DNA of 25,941 bases from an uncultured Acetatifactor sp. (GTDB taxonomy: Bacteria; Bacillota; Clostridia; Lachnospirales; Lachnospiraceae): positions 51,489 to 77,429 of the forward strand of contig CAJTKW010000014.1 of the NCBI GenBank assembly GCA_910577035.1, given 5' to 3'. Positions 8,001 through 15,872 of the stretch are shown here, piece by piece. Positions within the stretch are counted from its first letter, which is position 1. Each line of letters begins with the position of its first letter. A program made the position numbers and the translations under genes. A model generated the notes under the pieces. The model had not been told where the DNA came from, ran no database searches, and was given only the letters and a program-made list of their open reading frames with translations.

Positions 8001-8696
8001 ATGCAGGATTTTTTACAATTAGATATGGATGACACTCTGCCCCTGCGGGATGTGGTTCTCAACACCCTCAGACGGGCAATCTTGCTGGGCGAACTGAAAC
8101 CGGGTGAAAGGCTCATGGAACTCCATCTGGCCGAAAAGCTGGGAGTCAGCCGCACGCCGATCCGGGAAGCCATCCGTATGCTTGAGCTGGAAGGACTGGT
8201 CACCATGATGCCCCGCAAGGGCGCTGCGGTGGCACAGATCACGGAAAAGAGCATGAATGATGTTCTCGAAGTCCGCAGGGCCCTGGATGCGCTCTGCGCC
8301 GAGCTGGCCTGCGACCGCATTACCTCAGAGGAGCTGGATGCCTTAAGGCTTGCCAGTGACGCCTTTGAAGCGGCAGTGCGCACAACGGATGCAAAGGAAA
8401 TAGCCCATGCGGACGTGGCTTTTCATGACATTATTGTCCGGGCCACAGGCAACCAGCGCCTGATCCAGCTGGTCAACACCCTCTCGGAACAGATGTACCG
8501 TTATCGTTTTGAATATATAAAGGACACCAGCCAGCATGAAACCCTGGTGAAAGAGCATAGAATAATTTATCAGAGCATTGTCAGCAAAGACAGGGAGACG
8601 GCGGCGGCAGCGGCTAAAACTCACATTGACAACCAGGAAAAGGCCATCATCCGCCAGATACGGCTTGACAGAAAAGTCAGTCCTGAGTTCGTATAA
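8001..8696 (+). CDS. GntR family transcriptional regulator with FCD ligand-binding domain
   Basis: DNA-binding regulator of the FadR subfamily. The N-terminal winged helix-turn-helix is clear: LRRAILLGELKPGERLME, then LAEKLGVSRTPIREAI and LELEGLVTMMPRKGA. The C-terminal all-helical FCD domain has the metal/ligand pocket pattern, with Asp and His in ADVAFHD, Asn in ATGNQRL, His in VKEHRII and His in KTHIDNQ. Such proteins usually respond to small carboxylic acids; the effector here is unknown. Starts at 7929 (GTG overlapping the ispE stop), 7977, 7989 and 8001 are all in frame. I chose 8001 because family members begin shortly before PLRDVV, but AGGAAGG at 7981-7987 does not decide among them. 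Neighbouring biosynthetic genes do not reveal a target. Confidence 0.9.
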   Translation: MQDFLQLDMDDTLPLRDVVLNTLRRAILLGELKPGERLMELHLAEKLGVSRTPIREAIRMLELEGLVTMMPRKGAAVAQITEKSMNDVLEVRRALDALCAELACDRITSEELDALRLASDAFEAAVRTTDAKEIAHADVAFHDIIVRATGNQRLIQLVNTLSEQMYRYRFEYIKDTSQHETLVKEHRIIYQSIVSKDRETAAAAAKTHIDNQEKAIIRQIRLDRKVSPEFV

Positions 8697-8750
8697 GTAA
8701 AATATCTTCGGCAATACTGTGCCTATACAGATAGAAAGGCAGGTTATTGC

Positions 8751-9041
8751 ATGAAGAAAACAAAGAATGGAATACGCATTATCACAGCATTGTGTGCAGC
8801 ACTGGGCTGGTGGGGACTTTTATATCCGGGACTTACCCTGACGCCGGATACCGTCCGGGTCTTCTTCCTGGACGAAAACGGCGAGGAGATGGAAGAGGAT
8901 GCCGGGCAGGTTCCTGACGGCGGGCTCTATCTGGATCTTCTGGGCACGGATCGAGACAATATCCGCTTCCGCAGCAGACTGCTCACCGAGCTGAATGCTT
9001 TATGGGAGGCTTTTTCATGGGACAAATCAACAAAGAACTGA
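8751..9041 (+). CDS. Small unknown protein with N-terminal hydrophobic segment, overlaps murI
   Basis: A 96-residue open frame with MKKTKNG followed by a hydrophobic stretch (about residues 10-30, with adjacent tryptophans). An acidic region follows (DENGEEMEEDAGQ), then a C-terminal portion with SRLLTELNALWEAF. It looks like a small membrane or exported protein. A weak AGG-type ribosome site lies 8-10 bases upstream. Its 3-prime end overlaps the murI start by 25 bases, and the murI ribosome site (GGAGG) lies inside it, a layout that favours translational coupling. I do not recognise a family. It could be a genuine partner of MurI or simply a short lineage-specific gene; the tight spacing is the main reason to believe it is real. 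Confidence 0.65.
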   Translation: MKKTKNGIRIITALCAALGWWGLLYPGLTLTPDTVRVFFLDENGEEMEEDAGQVPDGGLYLDLLGTDRDNIRFRSRLLTELNALWEAFSWDKSTKN

Positions 9042-9859
9042 TACACCGGAATGCTCCTATCGGCGTCTTTGATTCCGGTATCGGAGGACTTACCGTAGCC
9101 AGGGAGATCATGCGTCAGATCCCTAACGAGAAAATAATTTATTTCGGAGATACTGCCAGACTTCCCTACGGGAGTAAATCCCAGGAAACGGTCACCCGTT
9201 ATTCCGAGCAGATTGTCCGGTTCCTGAAAACCTTTCAGGTAAAAACCATCGTCGTAGCCTGTAACACTGTCAGCGCTTACGCACTGGACACCCTGGAGCA
9301 GGATATTGACATTCCCATTATCGGCGTACTGAAGCCCGGTGCAAAAACTGCCACGGAGGTGACACGCAACGGACGGATCGGCGTGATTGCCACGGAAGCC
9401 ACCATCAGCAGTCAGATGTACACGAAATACATATCCCGTTTAAACAGTGAAGTTACCATCTACGAGAAAGCCTGTCCCCTCTTTGTCCCCCTGGTGGAAG
9501 AGGGACTCTGGGAGGATCCGGTGACGGACGAGATCGTCCGCCGCTACCTGACAGAACTGATCGATATTGACATTGATACCCTGATCCTGGGCTGTACCCA
9601 CTATCCCCTGATCCGTTCCACCCTGCGCCGGATCATGGGGGAGCGTGTGACCCTGGTCAATCCCGCGTATGAAACCGCCATTGAGCTGAAGCAGATGCTG
9701 GCGGAGCTGGATATGCTCAATGACGAAACCCCCGGGCTTGGCAGCAATCAGTATCTGTTTTATGTCAGCGACAAGGCGGAGAAATTTGTCCGCTTTGCCA
9801 ATTCCATCATCAAATACGGCATTCTCTCCGCAAAGAAGATAAATATCGAGGAGTATTAG
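9017..9859 (+). CDS. murI: Glutamate racemase
   Basis: Cofactor-independent racemase that makes D-glutamate for the second position of the peptidoglycan stem peptide. It has the Asp/Glu racemase signature in both halves: GVFDSGIGGLTV near residue 16, the first catalytic cysteine in VACNTVSA (Cys82), and the second in LGCTHYP (Cys193). PYG after GDTARL is the conserved substrate loop. Length is 280 residues, usual for bacterial MurI. The start at 9017 is fixed by GGAGG seven bases upstream; the ATG at 9002 precedes that site. It overlaps the small upstream frame and is followed after one base by the DUF1934 gene, a tight operon. Confidence 0.97.
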   Translation: MGQINKELIHRNAPIGVFDSGIGGLTVAREIMRQIPNEKIIYFGDTARLPYGSKSQETVTRYSEQIVRFLKTFQVKTIVVACNTVSAYALDTLEQDIDIPIIGVLKPGAKTATEVTRNGRIGVIATEATISSQMYTKYISRLNSEVTIYEKACPLFVPLVEEGLWEDPVTDEIVRRYLTELIDIDIDTLILGCTHYPLIRSTLRRIMGERVTLVNPAYETAIELKQMLAELDMLNDETPGLGSNQYLFYVSDKAEKFVRFANSIIKYGILSAKKINIEEY

Positions 9860-9860
9860 G

Positions 9861-10286
9861 GTGAGAAGGGACGTAAGCATATCGGTGACCGGGACGCAGG
9901 ACAGCGGCGGACAGCAGACTACCACAAGCTGTCAGGCCAGCGGGCAGTATTATGAGAGAAACGGCTGCCGCTATCTTCTCTATCAGGAGGAAGATGCCGA
10001 ATCCGGTGCCGTCACCGCAAACACGCTGAAAATAAAGGACACCGTGCTGGAGCTGTCCAGAAAGGGCAGTATCAATACCCGCATGGTCTTTGAAACCGGC
10101 CGCACACATCCTGCGGACTATGCCACGGCTTACGGCACTCTGAAGCTGGAGGTGTTTACAAAGGGTCTGGACTGCCTGTGGACAGAGTCCGGTGCAAGGA
10201 TCGTCATACTATATCATCTGCTGCTGGCAGGAGAATGTCTGTCCGAAAACCGCCTTGTGATGGAAGCGACAGCAGATCCGCCATAG
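9861..10286 (+). CDS. DUF1934 (YwiB-like) beta-barrel protein
   Basis: A 141-residue protein matching the DUF1934/YwiB family, small calycin-like barrels found across Firmicutes with no established function. The recognisable pattern is an N-terminal V-I-V-G-T strand, then GQYYERNGCRYLLYQE, a TLKIKD strand, MVFETGRTH and a late AYGTLKLEVFT strand. The start is GTG at 9861, seven bases after GAGGAG and one base after the murI stop, so it is almost certainly translated with murI. The coupling to murI suggests an accessory role in wall metabolism, which is inference only. No terminator with a clear T run follows it. Confidence 0.85.
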   Translation: MRRDVSISVTGTQDSGGQQTTTSCQASGQYYERNGCRYLLYQEEDAESGAVTANTLKIKDTVLELSRKGSINTRMVFETGRTHPADYATAYGTLKLEVFTKGLDCLWTESGARIVILYHLLLAGECLSENRLVMEATADPP

Positions 10287-10340
10287 AGTTTCCACACTTC
10301 CAAACATGCCGCCAACGGCAAAAAATTTTCCTATGAGGGC

Positions 10341-10368
10341 TAAATTTTTTTCCTGAATTTGCCGAAAT
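10341..10368 (+). promoter_or_regulatory. Sigma-28 (SigD/FliA)-like promoter
   Basis: TAAA (10341-10344) and GCCGAAAT (10361-10368) are separated by 16 bases. The motility sigma factor consensus is TAAA, about 15 bases, then GCCGATAT. The -10-like octamer differs at one position, and the spacer is one base longer than typical. No convincing sigma-A promoter was found between 10287 and 10444. The site is 77 bases upstream of the ATG at 10445. Confidence 0.5.
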
Positions 10369-10444
10369 AAATAATACCAATCATGGATGATGCGTCCGCA
10401 CAGGACAGAAAACGGCGTAATACCGCCAGAAAAGAGGTATCCCA

Positions 10445-11068
10445 ATGAGTGTAAACGGAGTTACATCACAAGTTCAGCCTACGTCCTACGATTATTCCAC
10501 AGAGAATGTTAAGAACACTGAGACGCAGGAGAAAAACACACAAAAAGAAAGCTCTTCCAGTACCGCAGGGACGGGCGTTGTATATGAGCCCTCCAAGGAA
10601 ACGGCAACCGATTCCGCAAAGAAGACCTACAAGCCCAACACCAACCTGATTAACAAGCTGAAGGCTGACGCTGAAGCGCGTACCCAGCAGCTTCGCAGCC
10701 TGGTGGAAAAGATGATGTCCGGACAGACCGAAACCTACGGCAAGGCAACGGATATGTGGCAGTTCCTGAGATCCGGAAATTACACCGTAGACCCTGCTAC
10801 CAAGCTGCAGGCCCAGCAGGATATTTCCGAGGACGGTTACTGGGGTGTGAAGCAGACCTCCGGCAGAATTCTGGACTTTGCCAAGGCTTTGACCGGCGGT
10901 GATCCCGACAAGGTGGAAGATATGCGCAAGGCCTTTGAGAAGGGCTATAAGCAGGCAGAGAAGACCTGGGGCGGTGAGCTTCCCGACATTTCCAAGCAGA
11001 CCTATGACGCCGTGATGAAGGGCTTTGACGACATGGCCGCAACGGTTAATAAGGCTTTGACCGAATAA
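10445..11068 (+). CDS. Unknown cysteine-free protein, possibly flagellum-associated or secreted
   Basis: A 207-residue protein with no cysteine. The first 65 residues are low complexity (S, T, Q, N, K-rich, starting MSVNGVTSQVQP and including GVVYEPSKE). They are followed by a predicted helical body (INKLKADAEARTQQLRSLV, then MWQFLRSGNYTV, ISEDGYWGVKQTS and a C-terminal helix). The disordered start and lack of cysteine resemble flagellar axial and hook-associated proteins, and the sigma-28-like promoter upstream points the same way. I believe similar unnamed proteins occur in other Clostridia but cannot verify this here. GAGGT lies six bases before the ATG. Codon choice (AAG, CTG, GAC) looks like a well-expressed gene. 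It forms its own unit, ended by the terminator at 11103-11134. Confidence 0.85.
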   Translation: MSVNGVTSQVQPTSYDYSTENVKNTETQEKNTQKESSSSTAGTGVVYEPSKETATDSAKKTYKPNTNLINKLKADAEARTQQLRSLVEKMMSGQTETYGKATDMWQFLRSGNYTVDPATKLQAQQDISEDGYWGVKQTSGRILDFAKALTGGDPDKVEDMRKAFEKGYKQAEKTWGGELPDISKQTYDAVMKGFDDMAATVNKALTE

Positions 11069-11102
11069 CACGGCACAGCAGACGAACATATGAAACAGAA
11101 TT

Positions 11103-11134
11103 CCCGGCCTTCCTTACGGAAGGCCGGGTTTTTT
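11103..11134 (+). terminator. Strong intrinsic terminator
   Basis: A perfect 11-bp GC-rich stem (CCCGGCCTTCC with GGAAGGCCGGG), a TTAC loop (11114-11117) and then six T residues on the plus strand. It closes the 10445-11068 gene. The sipL stop on the other strand lies two bases beyond the T run. In that direction the hairpin is followed by GAATTC rather than T, so it can work as a terminator mainly on the plus strand. Confidence 0.93.
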
Positions 11135-11135
11135 G

Positions 11136-12686
11136 TCAGCTTCCTTTTACAATCAAAAGCTTCTGTCCCGCTTTCAGCTCATCGCTTTCCAGATTATTCA
11201 TTTTCCTCAGGGCATCCACCGGAACATAATACCTTTTCCCGATGTTCCACAGGTTATCCCCGTCCTTCACCATGTATACCACCATCCCGGGCAGGCTGCT
11301 CATCCTCCCCGTATCCAGGGGCGAAACGCTTACCTGGCTGATCAGCTCTACCGGAACCGTCTTAAACACTACCGTGGAAAAGCTGAGCACCGCCTTCACA
11401 TCCATCTCCTCACCGTCCAGCATGGTCACCTGCAGCTGCTCCACCGCCCCCTGAACCGTATCAATATCCTCCGGTGCAATATCCGGCACCTCCAGAGTAT
11501 ATTGATAGGGAATCTGTGCCTGGGTGCAGCCGTAAGGCGCATCGTCCTCTCCCGTAATGTACATGACTTTAACCGTAAGGCTTCCCTGGAGCCGGATCCC
11601 GTTTTCCACCACGGCCTGCTGTTCCAGTGTCACCGTTCCCTCGCTGTGCAGCAGCTGCAGGACATTTCCGGATTTTACATGAATATGGTCGGTCACCTTG
11701 GTCTTTCCCGTAACCTTTGCCAGAAGCTGCCGCAGGTCTGCCCGATGGGTAACCGTGCTGATCTCGTTGGAAACGCCGTAAATATCGGAAATGATCTCCA
11801 GGCTCTCTTCCTCATAGATGCGGATTGCAAAATCCAATACCATTTCCAGCCCGATACTCCGCTCTTCCCCGTCAAAATCCGGACGTACCGCCAGTTCCTT
11901 CTGGCCCATGCGGCATCGAATATCCGGCAGCATACCCTCCCTGCAGCCGTGACATTCCAGCTCTCCGCTGAAGGGAATGGTCGTTTCATAAGAACGAATG
12001 GGATGCTCCTCTCCCTCCCCCTCATACAGAAGGAACAGGTGTACCTCCCCCGACAGCGTGATTTTTTCCGACATCACCTTAAAGTCCATATCCCCCAGGG
12101 ATATATTATCCCAGAGTATCTGAAAAATATTGGGATAATTGGAGGGCAGGCTTACCTCCTCCTTCAGCCTGAAGATGTCGTTCTTGCAGATCGCAATCTG
12201 GGCTGCCTCCAGCGGCATCCGACGGTATTCCGCCTTTTCGTCCCCGTGTATGGAAACCGGCGCTTCCTCGTCGTAAAGCTCCTCTACCTTTGCCGACAGG
12301 GTAATCAGCGACTGTATATTCAGTTTTCTGGAATTTATCATGCCGACAGTCAGATCCTCCACCTGCCCATCCACACTCACACTGTCTGCAGGCACCACTC
12401 CCCGCAGATTCACTCTTTCGTCAAAGGGTACCCGCCCGTCCAGCGCCACAAGGCTGCTGCCCTCCTCCCGGGTGTGATAGAGCATCACATAAGCCAGGTA
12501 ACCACGCACATTCACGAAGTCCGCTCCCGGTCTGATCTCGTCGATCACCAGCTCCCCCTTTTCCAGATTCAGAGTGTTGACATCCGGCTTGCTGTCCGGT
12601 ATATTCAGATCATCCTCCAGCGTAAACTGCGTGACCGCTTCCGTTTTGACGCGGTCCATATGTATGTTTCTCTTTATCAGCTCCAC
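11136..12686 (-). CDS. sipL: SipL-like spore morphogenesis protein (SPOCS/DUF3794 repeats plus LysM)
   Basis: Predicted spore coat morphogenetic protein, the clostridial counterpart of SpoVID, which in C. difficile binds SpoIVA on the forespore surface. The protein of 516 residues contains successive SPOCS (DUF3794) domains. An early ESD-type signature reads LNIPDSKPDVNTLN, and repeats of the same kind recur at LWDNISLGDMDFKVMSEKITLSGEV, CRMGQKELAVRPDFDGEERSIG and YQYTLEVPDIAPEDIDTVQG. A C-terminal LysM domain (MVKDGDNLWNIGKRY to AGQKLLIVKG) ends the protein. The start is the GTG at 12686, eight bases after GGAGG; the longer frame from 12701 begins inside that site. It lies 105 bases after pyrD in the same direction but behind a possible terminator. 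A sporulation sigma promoter was sought upstream and not found convincingly. Confidence 0.88.
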   Translation of the reverse strand: MELIKRNIHMDRVKTEAVTQFTLEDDLNIPDSKPDVNTLNLEKGELVIDEIRPGADFVNVRGYLAYVMLYHTREEGSSLVALDGRVPFDERVNLRGVVPADSVSVDGQVEDLTVGMINSRKLNIQSLITLSAKVEELYDEEAPVSIHGDEKAEYRRMPLEAAQIAICKNDIFRLKEEVSLPSNYPNIFQILWDNISLGDMDFKVMSEKITLSGEVHLFLLYEGEGEEHPIRSYETTIPFSGELECHGCREGMLPDIRCRMGQKELAVRPDFDGEERSIGLEMVLDFAIRIYEEESLEIISDIYGVSNEISTVTHRADLRQLLAKVTGKTKVTDHIHVKSGNVLQLLHSEGTVTLEQQAVVENGIRLQGSLTVKVMYITGEDDAPYGCTQAQIPYQYTLEVPDIAPEDIDTVQGAVEQLQVTMLDGEEMDVKAVLSFSTVVFKTVPVELISQVSVSPLDTGRMSSLPGMVVYMVKDGDNLWNIGKRYYVPVDALRKMNNLESDELKAGQKLLIVKGS

Positions 12687-12738
12687 AAAAAATACCTCCA
12701 CATATATACTGGTATAAATATATATGAAGGTATCCGCC

Positions 12739-12791
12739 GGGAAAGAACACTAACCTCCATGATTCCCCCGGTGAGGGGTTAGAAGTGCTCT
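12739..12791 (-). terminator. Possible imperfect terminator after pyrD
   Basis: On the minus strand AGAGCACT-TCT-AACC pairs with GGTT-AGTGTTCT (arms at 12777-12791 and 12744-12755). The stem is 12 bp with a 3-base bulge and one G-U pair. The loop itself contains CCCC and GGGG, and a short T-rich tail (TTCTTTC) overlaps the end. It would separate the pyr operon from sipL, but the weak tail leaves readthrough likely. Confidence 0.4.
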
Positions 12792-13697
12792 TCACGCTAC
12801 TGCCCCGATTAAATCCGTTACATTTTCCACATCATACTGACGCATATAGGCCTCGATCCCCTCCACCACCTCTACGGTAGTATAAGGATTCACAAAGTTC
12901 ATGGCACCGACGCTGACTGCACTGGCTCCTGCCAGCAGGAATTCCACCGCATCCTCCCCTGTGGCAATGCCGCCCATGCCGATCACGGGAATCTTCACCG
13001 CATGGGCCGCCTGGTATACCATGCGGACCGCTACCGGCTTAATGGCCGGGCCGCTCATGCCGCCGGTCCGATTGGCCAGGGCAAACTTTCGCCTGTGAAT
13101 GTCAATCTTCATACCGGTTATTGTATTTATCAGAGAAAGGGCATCCGCCCCCGCCGCCTCTGCCGCTTTCGCCATTTCCGTAATGTCCGAGACGTTGGGA
13201 CTCAGTTTCATAATCACCGGCTGCCTGGCATGCTTTTTAATTTCCGTGGTAATGTGGAACAGGGCATCCGCCTTCTGGCCAAAGGCAATTGCCCCCTCCT
13301 TTACGTTAGGACAGGAAACGTTAATCTCCAGCATGGAAACCGCCGCTTCCTCTCCCAGACGCTCCACCGTCTCCACATAATCCTCCACCGTCCTGCCGCA
13401 GACATTGACAATTATCCTGGTATCATACTGCTTTAAAAAGGGAATATCCCGTTCCAGGAACACATCTATACCGGGATTCTGCAGCCCGATGGCGTTGAGC
13501 ATCCCACCGTACACTTCCGCTACCCGGGGGACGGGATTCCCCTCCCAGGGCACGTTTGCCACCCCTTTGGTCACCACTGCCCCCAGACGGTTCAGATCCA
13601 CGAATTCTCCGTACTCCATCCCGGAGCCAAAGGTTCCGGATGCCGTCATAACGGGGTTTTTAAATGTTATGCCTGCAATTGTTACCTGTGTATTCAT
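12792..13697 (-). CDS. pyrD: Dihydroorotate dehydrogenase (NAD+), catalytic subunit, class 1B
   Basis: FMN enzyme that oxidises dihydroorotate to orotate in de novo pyrimidine synthesis. Class 1B enzymes pass electrons through PyrK to NAD+. Landmarks are NPVMTASGTFG at the start, NAIGLQNPG, the catalytic cysteine in INVSCPN (Cys129), MKLSPNVSDI, and the FMN phosphate region IPVIGMGGIATGEDAVEFLLAGASAV followed by VGAMNF. The catalytic cysteine, rather than serine, is typical of class 1. The length of 301 residues is typical. The start ATG overlaps the pyrK stop by four bases (ATGA), so the two subunits are translationally coupled. GGTGGAG lies just upstream within pyrK. Confidence 0.96.
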   Translation of the reverse strand: MNTQVTIAGITFKNPVMTASGTFGSGMEYGEFVDLNRLGAVVTKGVANVPWEGNPVPRVAEVYGGMLNAIGLQNPGIDVFLERDIPFLKQYDTRIIVNVCGRTVEDYVETVERLGEEAAVSMLEINVSCPNVKEGAIAFGQKADALFHITTEIKKHARQPVIMKLSPNVSDITEMAKAAEAAGADALSLINTITGMKIDIHRRKFALANRTGGMSGPAIKPVAVRMVYQAAHAVKIPVIGMGGIATGEDAVEFLLAGASAVSVGAMNFVNPYTTVEVVEGIEAYMRQYDVENVTDLIGAVA

Positions 13698-14494
13698 ATC
13701 TCCACCTCCTCCGCCTCAAACACCGGGCCGTCCGTACAGATGCGGGCATTATGCACATGGGAATGATGGTGGATTTCCTTTGTTTTCACCACACAGCCAA
13801 GACACGCCCCCACGCCGCAGGCCATATGCTCCTCCAGAGAAATATAGGCCTTTATCTTCCGTTCTTCCGCGTATGCCTTGACGGCACGAAGCATGGGCAT
13901 AGGGCCGCAGGCATATATCACATCCGCCTCAAGCCCCTCCTGGCGGATGGCATCCATGACATTTCCCTTTGTGCCTGTACTCCCATCTTCCGTGGCAGTC
14001 AATACCCTCCCGTATTTCTCAAATTCCTCCTTGAGGAAGGTTTTCCCGTCCCGATAGCCGAGAACGGCCATCACATTCTCCCGGACAGCAGGCACATTCC
14101 CTGCCTCCCTGCTGATCTGCTTTGCCAGCTCCAGCATGGGAGGAATCCCGATACCGCCGCCCATCAGGAAGGCCCTTTTCCCGGCAGCCTCCTCCAAAGG
14201 GAAGCCGTTCCCCAATGTCCCCAGAATGTCAACCCTTTTTCCCTTCCCATAGCCGGAAAACTCCCGGGTACCCGCCCCCGCCACGCGATACACTATACGC
14301 AGGGTCCTTTTGTCCTCCCCCACCTCGCAGATGCTGATGGGCCGGGGAAGCAGGGTACTTTTATCCCCGGTGTAAACACATAAAAACTGTCCCGGCCTCG
14401 CCTGCCCTGCCAGAGAAGTCTCTATCCACATGTCATATATTGCCGGTGCAATTTCCTCCTGGGAAAGCACCACTGCCGACTGCTTTTCTTTCAT
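13694..14494 (-). CDS. pyrK: Dihydroorotate dehydrogenase electron transfer subunit
   Basis: FAD and [2Fe-2S] subunit that links PyrD to NAD+. The flavin-binding domain shows LLPRPISI (about residues 48-55) and the nucleotide-binding domain has FLMGGGIGIPPM (109-120), with ACGPMPML near residue 195. The iron-sulphur cysteines follow the PyrK pattern CxxxxCxxC plus a distal Cys: Cys226, Cys231, Cys234 and Cys253. The loop between the third and fourth cysteine holds an unusual HHHSHVH cluster (residues 242-248). Length is 266 residues. The start at 14494 has GGGAGGG seven bases upstream; the longer open frame from 14671 would overlap pyrC and is rejected. It precedes pyrD with a 4-base overlap. 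Confidence 0.95.
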   Translation of the reverse strand: MKEKQSAVVLSQEEIAPAIYDMWIETSLAGQARPGQFLCVYTGDKSTLLPRPISICEVGEDKRTLRIVYRVAGAGTREFSGYGKGKRVDILGTLGNGFPLEEAAGKRAFLMGGGIGIPPMLELAKQISREAGNVPAVRENVMAVLGYRDGKTFLKEEFEKYGRVLTATEDGSTGTKGNVMDAIRQEGLEADVIYACGPMPMLRAVKAYAEERKIKAYISLEEHMACGVGACLGCVVKTKEIHHHSHVHNARICTDGPVFEAEEVEI

Positions 14495-14518
14495 CACGCT
14501 ACCCTCCCAATCCAGACA

Positions 14519-14554
14519 TGCCGCCGCAGGCGGCAGTGCCGGCTTCCCCGGCAC
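14519..14554 (-). other. Tandem hairpins between pyrC and pyrK
   Basis: Two directly adjoining perfect 7-bp hairpins occur: TGCCGCC-GCA-GGCGGCA (14519-14535) and GTGCCGG-CTTCC-CCGGCAC (14536-14554). Neither has a T run, so they are not terminators. They could protect or direct processing of the pyrC-pyrK transcript, but that role is inference. Confidence 0.6.
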
Positions 14555-14576
14555 AAACAATTCATAAAATTGATCT

Positions 14577-15842
14577 TCATTCCATACACACTTTGCCTCC
14601 ACAGATCGTGGTGACGACCTTCCCCTTAAGGGACCGGCCGGTAAACGGAGTATTTGCGGCCTTGGACGCATACTCTGTGGGAATCCAGTCTGCCGTAGTA
14701 TCGATCAAAATCAAATCTGCAGGCCCGCCCTCCGCCAGATAGCCTGCGTTCAAGTGATACAGATTGGCAGGATTGGTACTCATGAGCACCAAAAGCTGCC
14801 GCATAGTGAGATAGCCTCCGTCCACCAGCTCCGTAATCCCCAATGCCAGCGCCGTCTCCAGGCCGATAATGCCGCTGGGGGCCTGAGTGATGGATCTTGC
14901 TTTCTCCTCTGCCGTGTGGGGAGCGTGGTCCGTGGCAATGAGATCAATCGTGCCGTCCACCAGCCCTCTGATGATCTCCAGCCTGTCCGCCTCCTCTCTC
15001 AGGGGAGGATTCATCTTTGCAAGAGTGCCGTATCTTACGGCCGCTTCCTCCGTGAGGGTAAAATGATGAGGGGTCGCTTCGGCATGGATATTCTTTCCCT
15101 TTTCCTTTGCCCTGCGGATCAGCTCCACGGTTTCCCTGGCGCTCACATGCTGAATATTGATGCTGGCCCCCGTCTCCAGAGCAATCTTAAGATCCCGCTC
15201 CACCATGGTAATCTCCGCCTCCCTGGGAGAGCCGCCGATACCGAAATATTCACTTGCCCTGCCCCGGTTGATGCCGTTATTTTCAATCAGCGCCGGATCC
15301 TCCTCGTGAAAGCTGATAGGCAAATCCAAAGCCGCCGCATTCCTCATGGCGCTGCGCACAAGCTCCCCGTCCATAATCGGCATACCGTCGTCGGTAAAGC
15401 CAACCGCTCCCGCTTCCGCCAGTTCCCCCATGGACGTCAGCTCCTTTCCCTGCATCCCTTTGGTCACATTGGCGCAGGTATACACATGGATGCCGGTCTC
15501 CGCTCCCTGCTTCCTCACATATTCCAGTGTCTCCCGATTATCCACGGGAGGCTTCGTATTTGCCATCAGAACCACGCTGGTATACCCACCTCTGGCAGCG
15601 GCGGCAGCCCCGGTGGCAATGTCTTCCTTCTCGGTAAAGCCCGGCTCCCTAAAATGAGCATGCACATCTACCAGTCCCGGGGCCGCCAGAAGCCCCTCCG
15701 CATCTATCACCCGGCATTTCCGGGAGGGAGCCTCCAGCCTTTTCCCGATTTTTACAATGGTATCCTTCTCAATCAAAATGTCATAATTTCCGTCCCAGCC
15801 TGATTTGGGGTCGATCATATATCCGTTTTTGATTAACAGCAT
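14577..15842 (-). CDS. pyrC: Dihydroorotase
   Basis: Zinc amidohydrolase that cyclises carbamoyl aspartate to dihydroorotate. The class I dihydroorotase metal motif HAHFREPG starts at His61. A conserved lysine-bearing EDIATG region follows, with later metal histidines in ISFHEEDP, NIQHVSARE and EATPHHFTLT. The catalytic aspartate is in LIATDHAPH. A C-terminal ADLILIDTTADW strand is typical of the composite domain. Length is 421 residues. The frame is open upstream to 15965, but the ATG at 15842 follows GGGAGG at the right spacing. It heads the pyr operon, with a promoter at 15873-15901. The leader of about 25 bases is too short for a PyrR attenuator. Confidence 0.96.
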   Translation of the reverse strand: MLLIKNGYMIDPKSGWDGNYDILIEKDTIVKIGKRLEAPSRKCRVIDAEGLLAAPGLVDVHAHFREPGFTEKEDIATGAAAAARGGYTSVVLMANTKPPVDNRETLEYVRKQGAETGIHVYTCANVTKGMQGKELTSMGELAEAGAVGFTDDGMPIMDGELVRSAMRNAAALDLPISFHEEDPALIENNGINRGRASEYFGIGGSPREAEITMVERDLKIALETGASINIQHVSARETVELIRRAKEKGKNIHAEATPHHFTLTEEAAVRYGTLAKMNPPLREEADRLEIIRGLVDGTIDLIATDHAPHTAEEKARSITQAPSGIIGLETALALGITELVDGGYLTMRQLLVLMSTNPANLYHLNAGYLAEGGPADLILIDTTADWIPTEYASKAANTPFTGRSLKGKVVTTICGGKVCME

Positions 15843-15872
15843 AAGTGCCTCCCGTCCGTTTTGTCTGCCTCT

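Noticed and set aside
10287..10340. Terminator after the DUF1934 gene
   Set aside because: TGCCG-CCAA-CGGCA is followed by A residues, and the other potential stem is only A-T pairs.
12687..12740. Sigma-E promoter for sipL
   Set aside because: AT-rich TCATATA and TATATAT elements occur, but no -10 resembles the mother-cell consensus at acceptable spacing.
11133..12782. A 549-codon open frame on the plus strand
   Set aside because: It lies wholly opposite sipL, has a His/Leu/Ile/Arg-rich composition with no domain, lacks a ribosome site and runs through the sipL start region. SipL has clear SPOCS and LysM signatures.
14754..15803. A 349-codon open frame on the plus strand
   Set aside because: Antisense shadow of pyrC, with no ribosome site and no recognisable domain.
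15843..15872. PyrR attenuator for the pyrimidine operon
   Set aside because: The leader between promoter and pyrC is about 25 bases, too short for the PyrR-binding structure.
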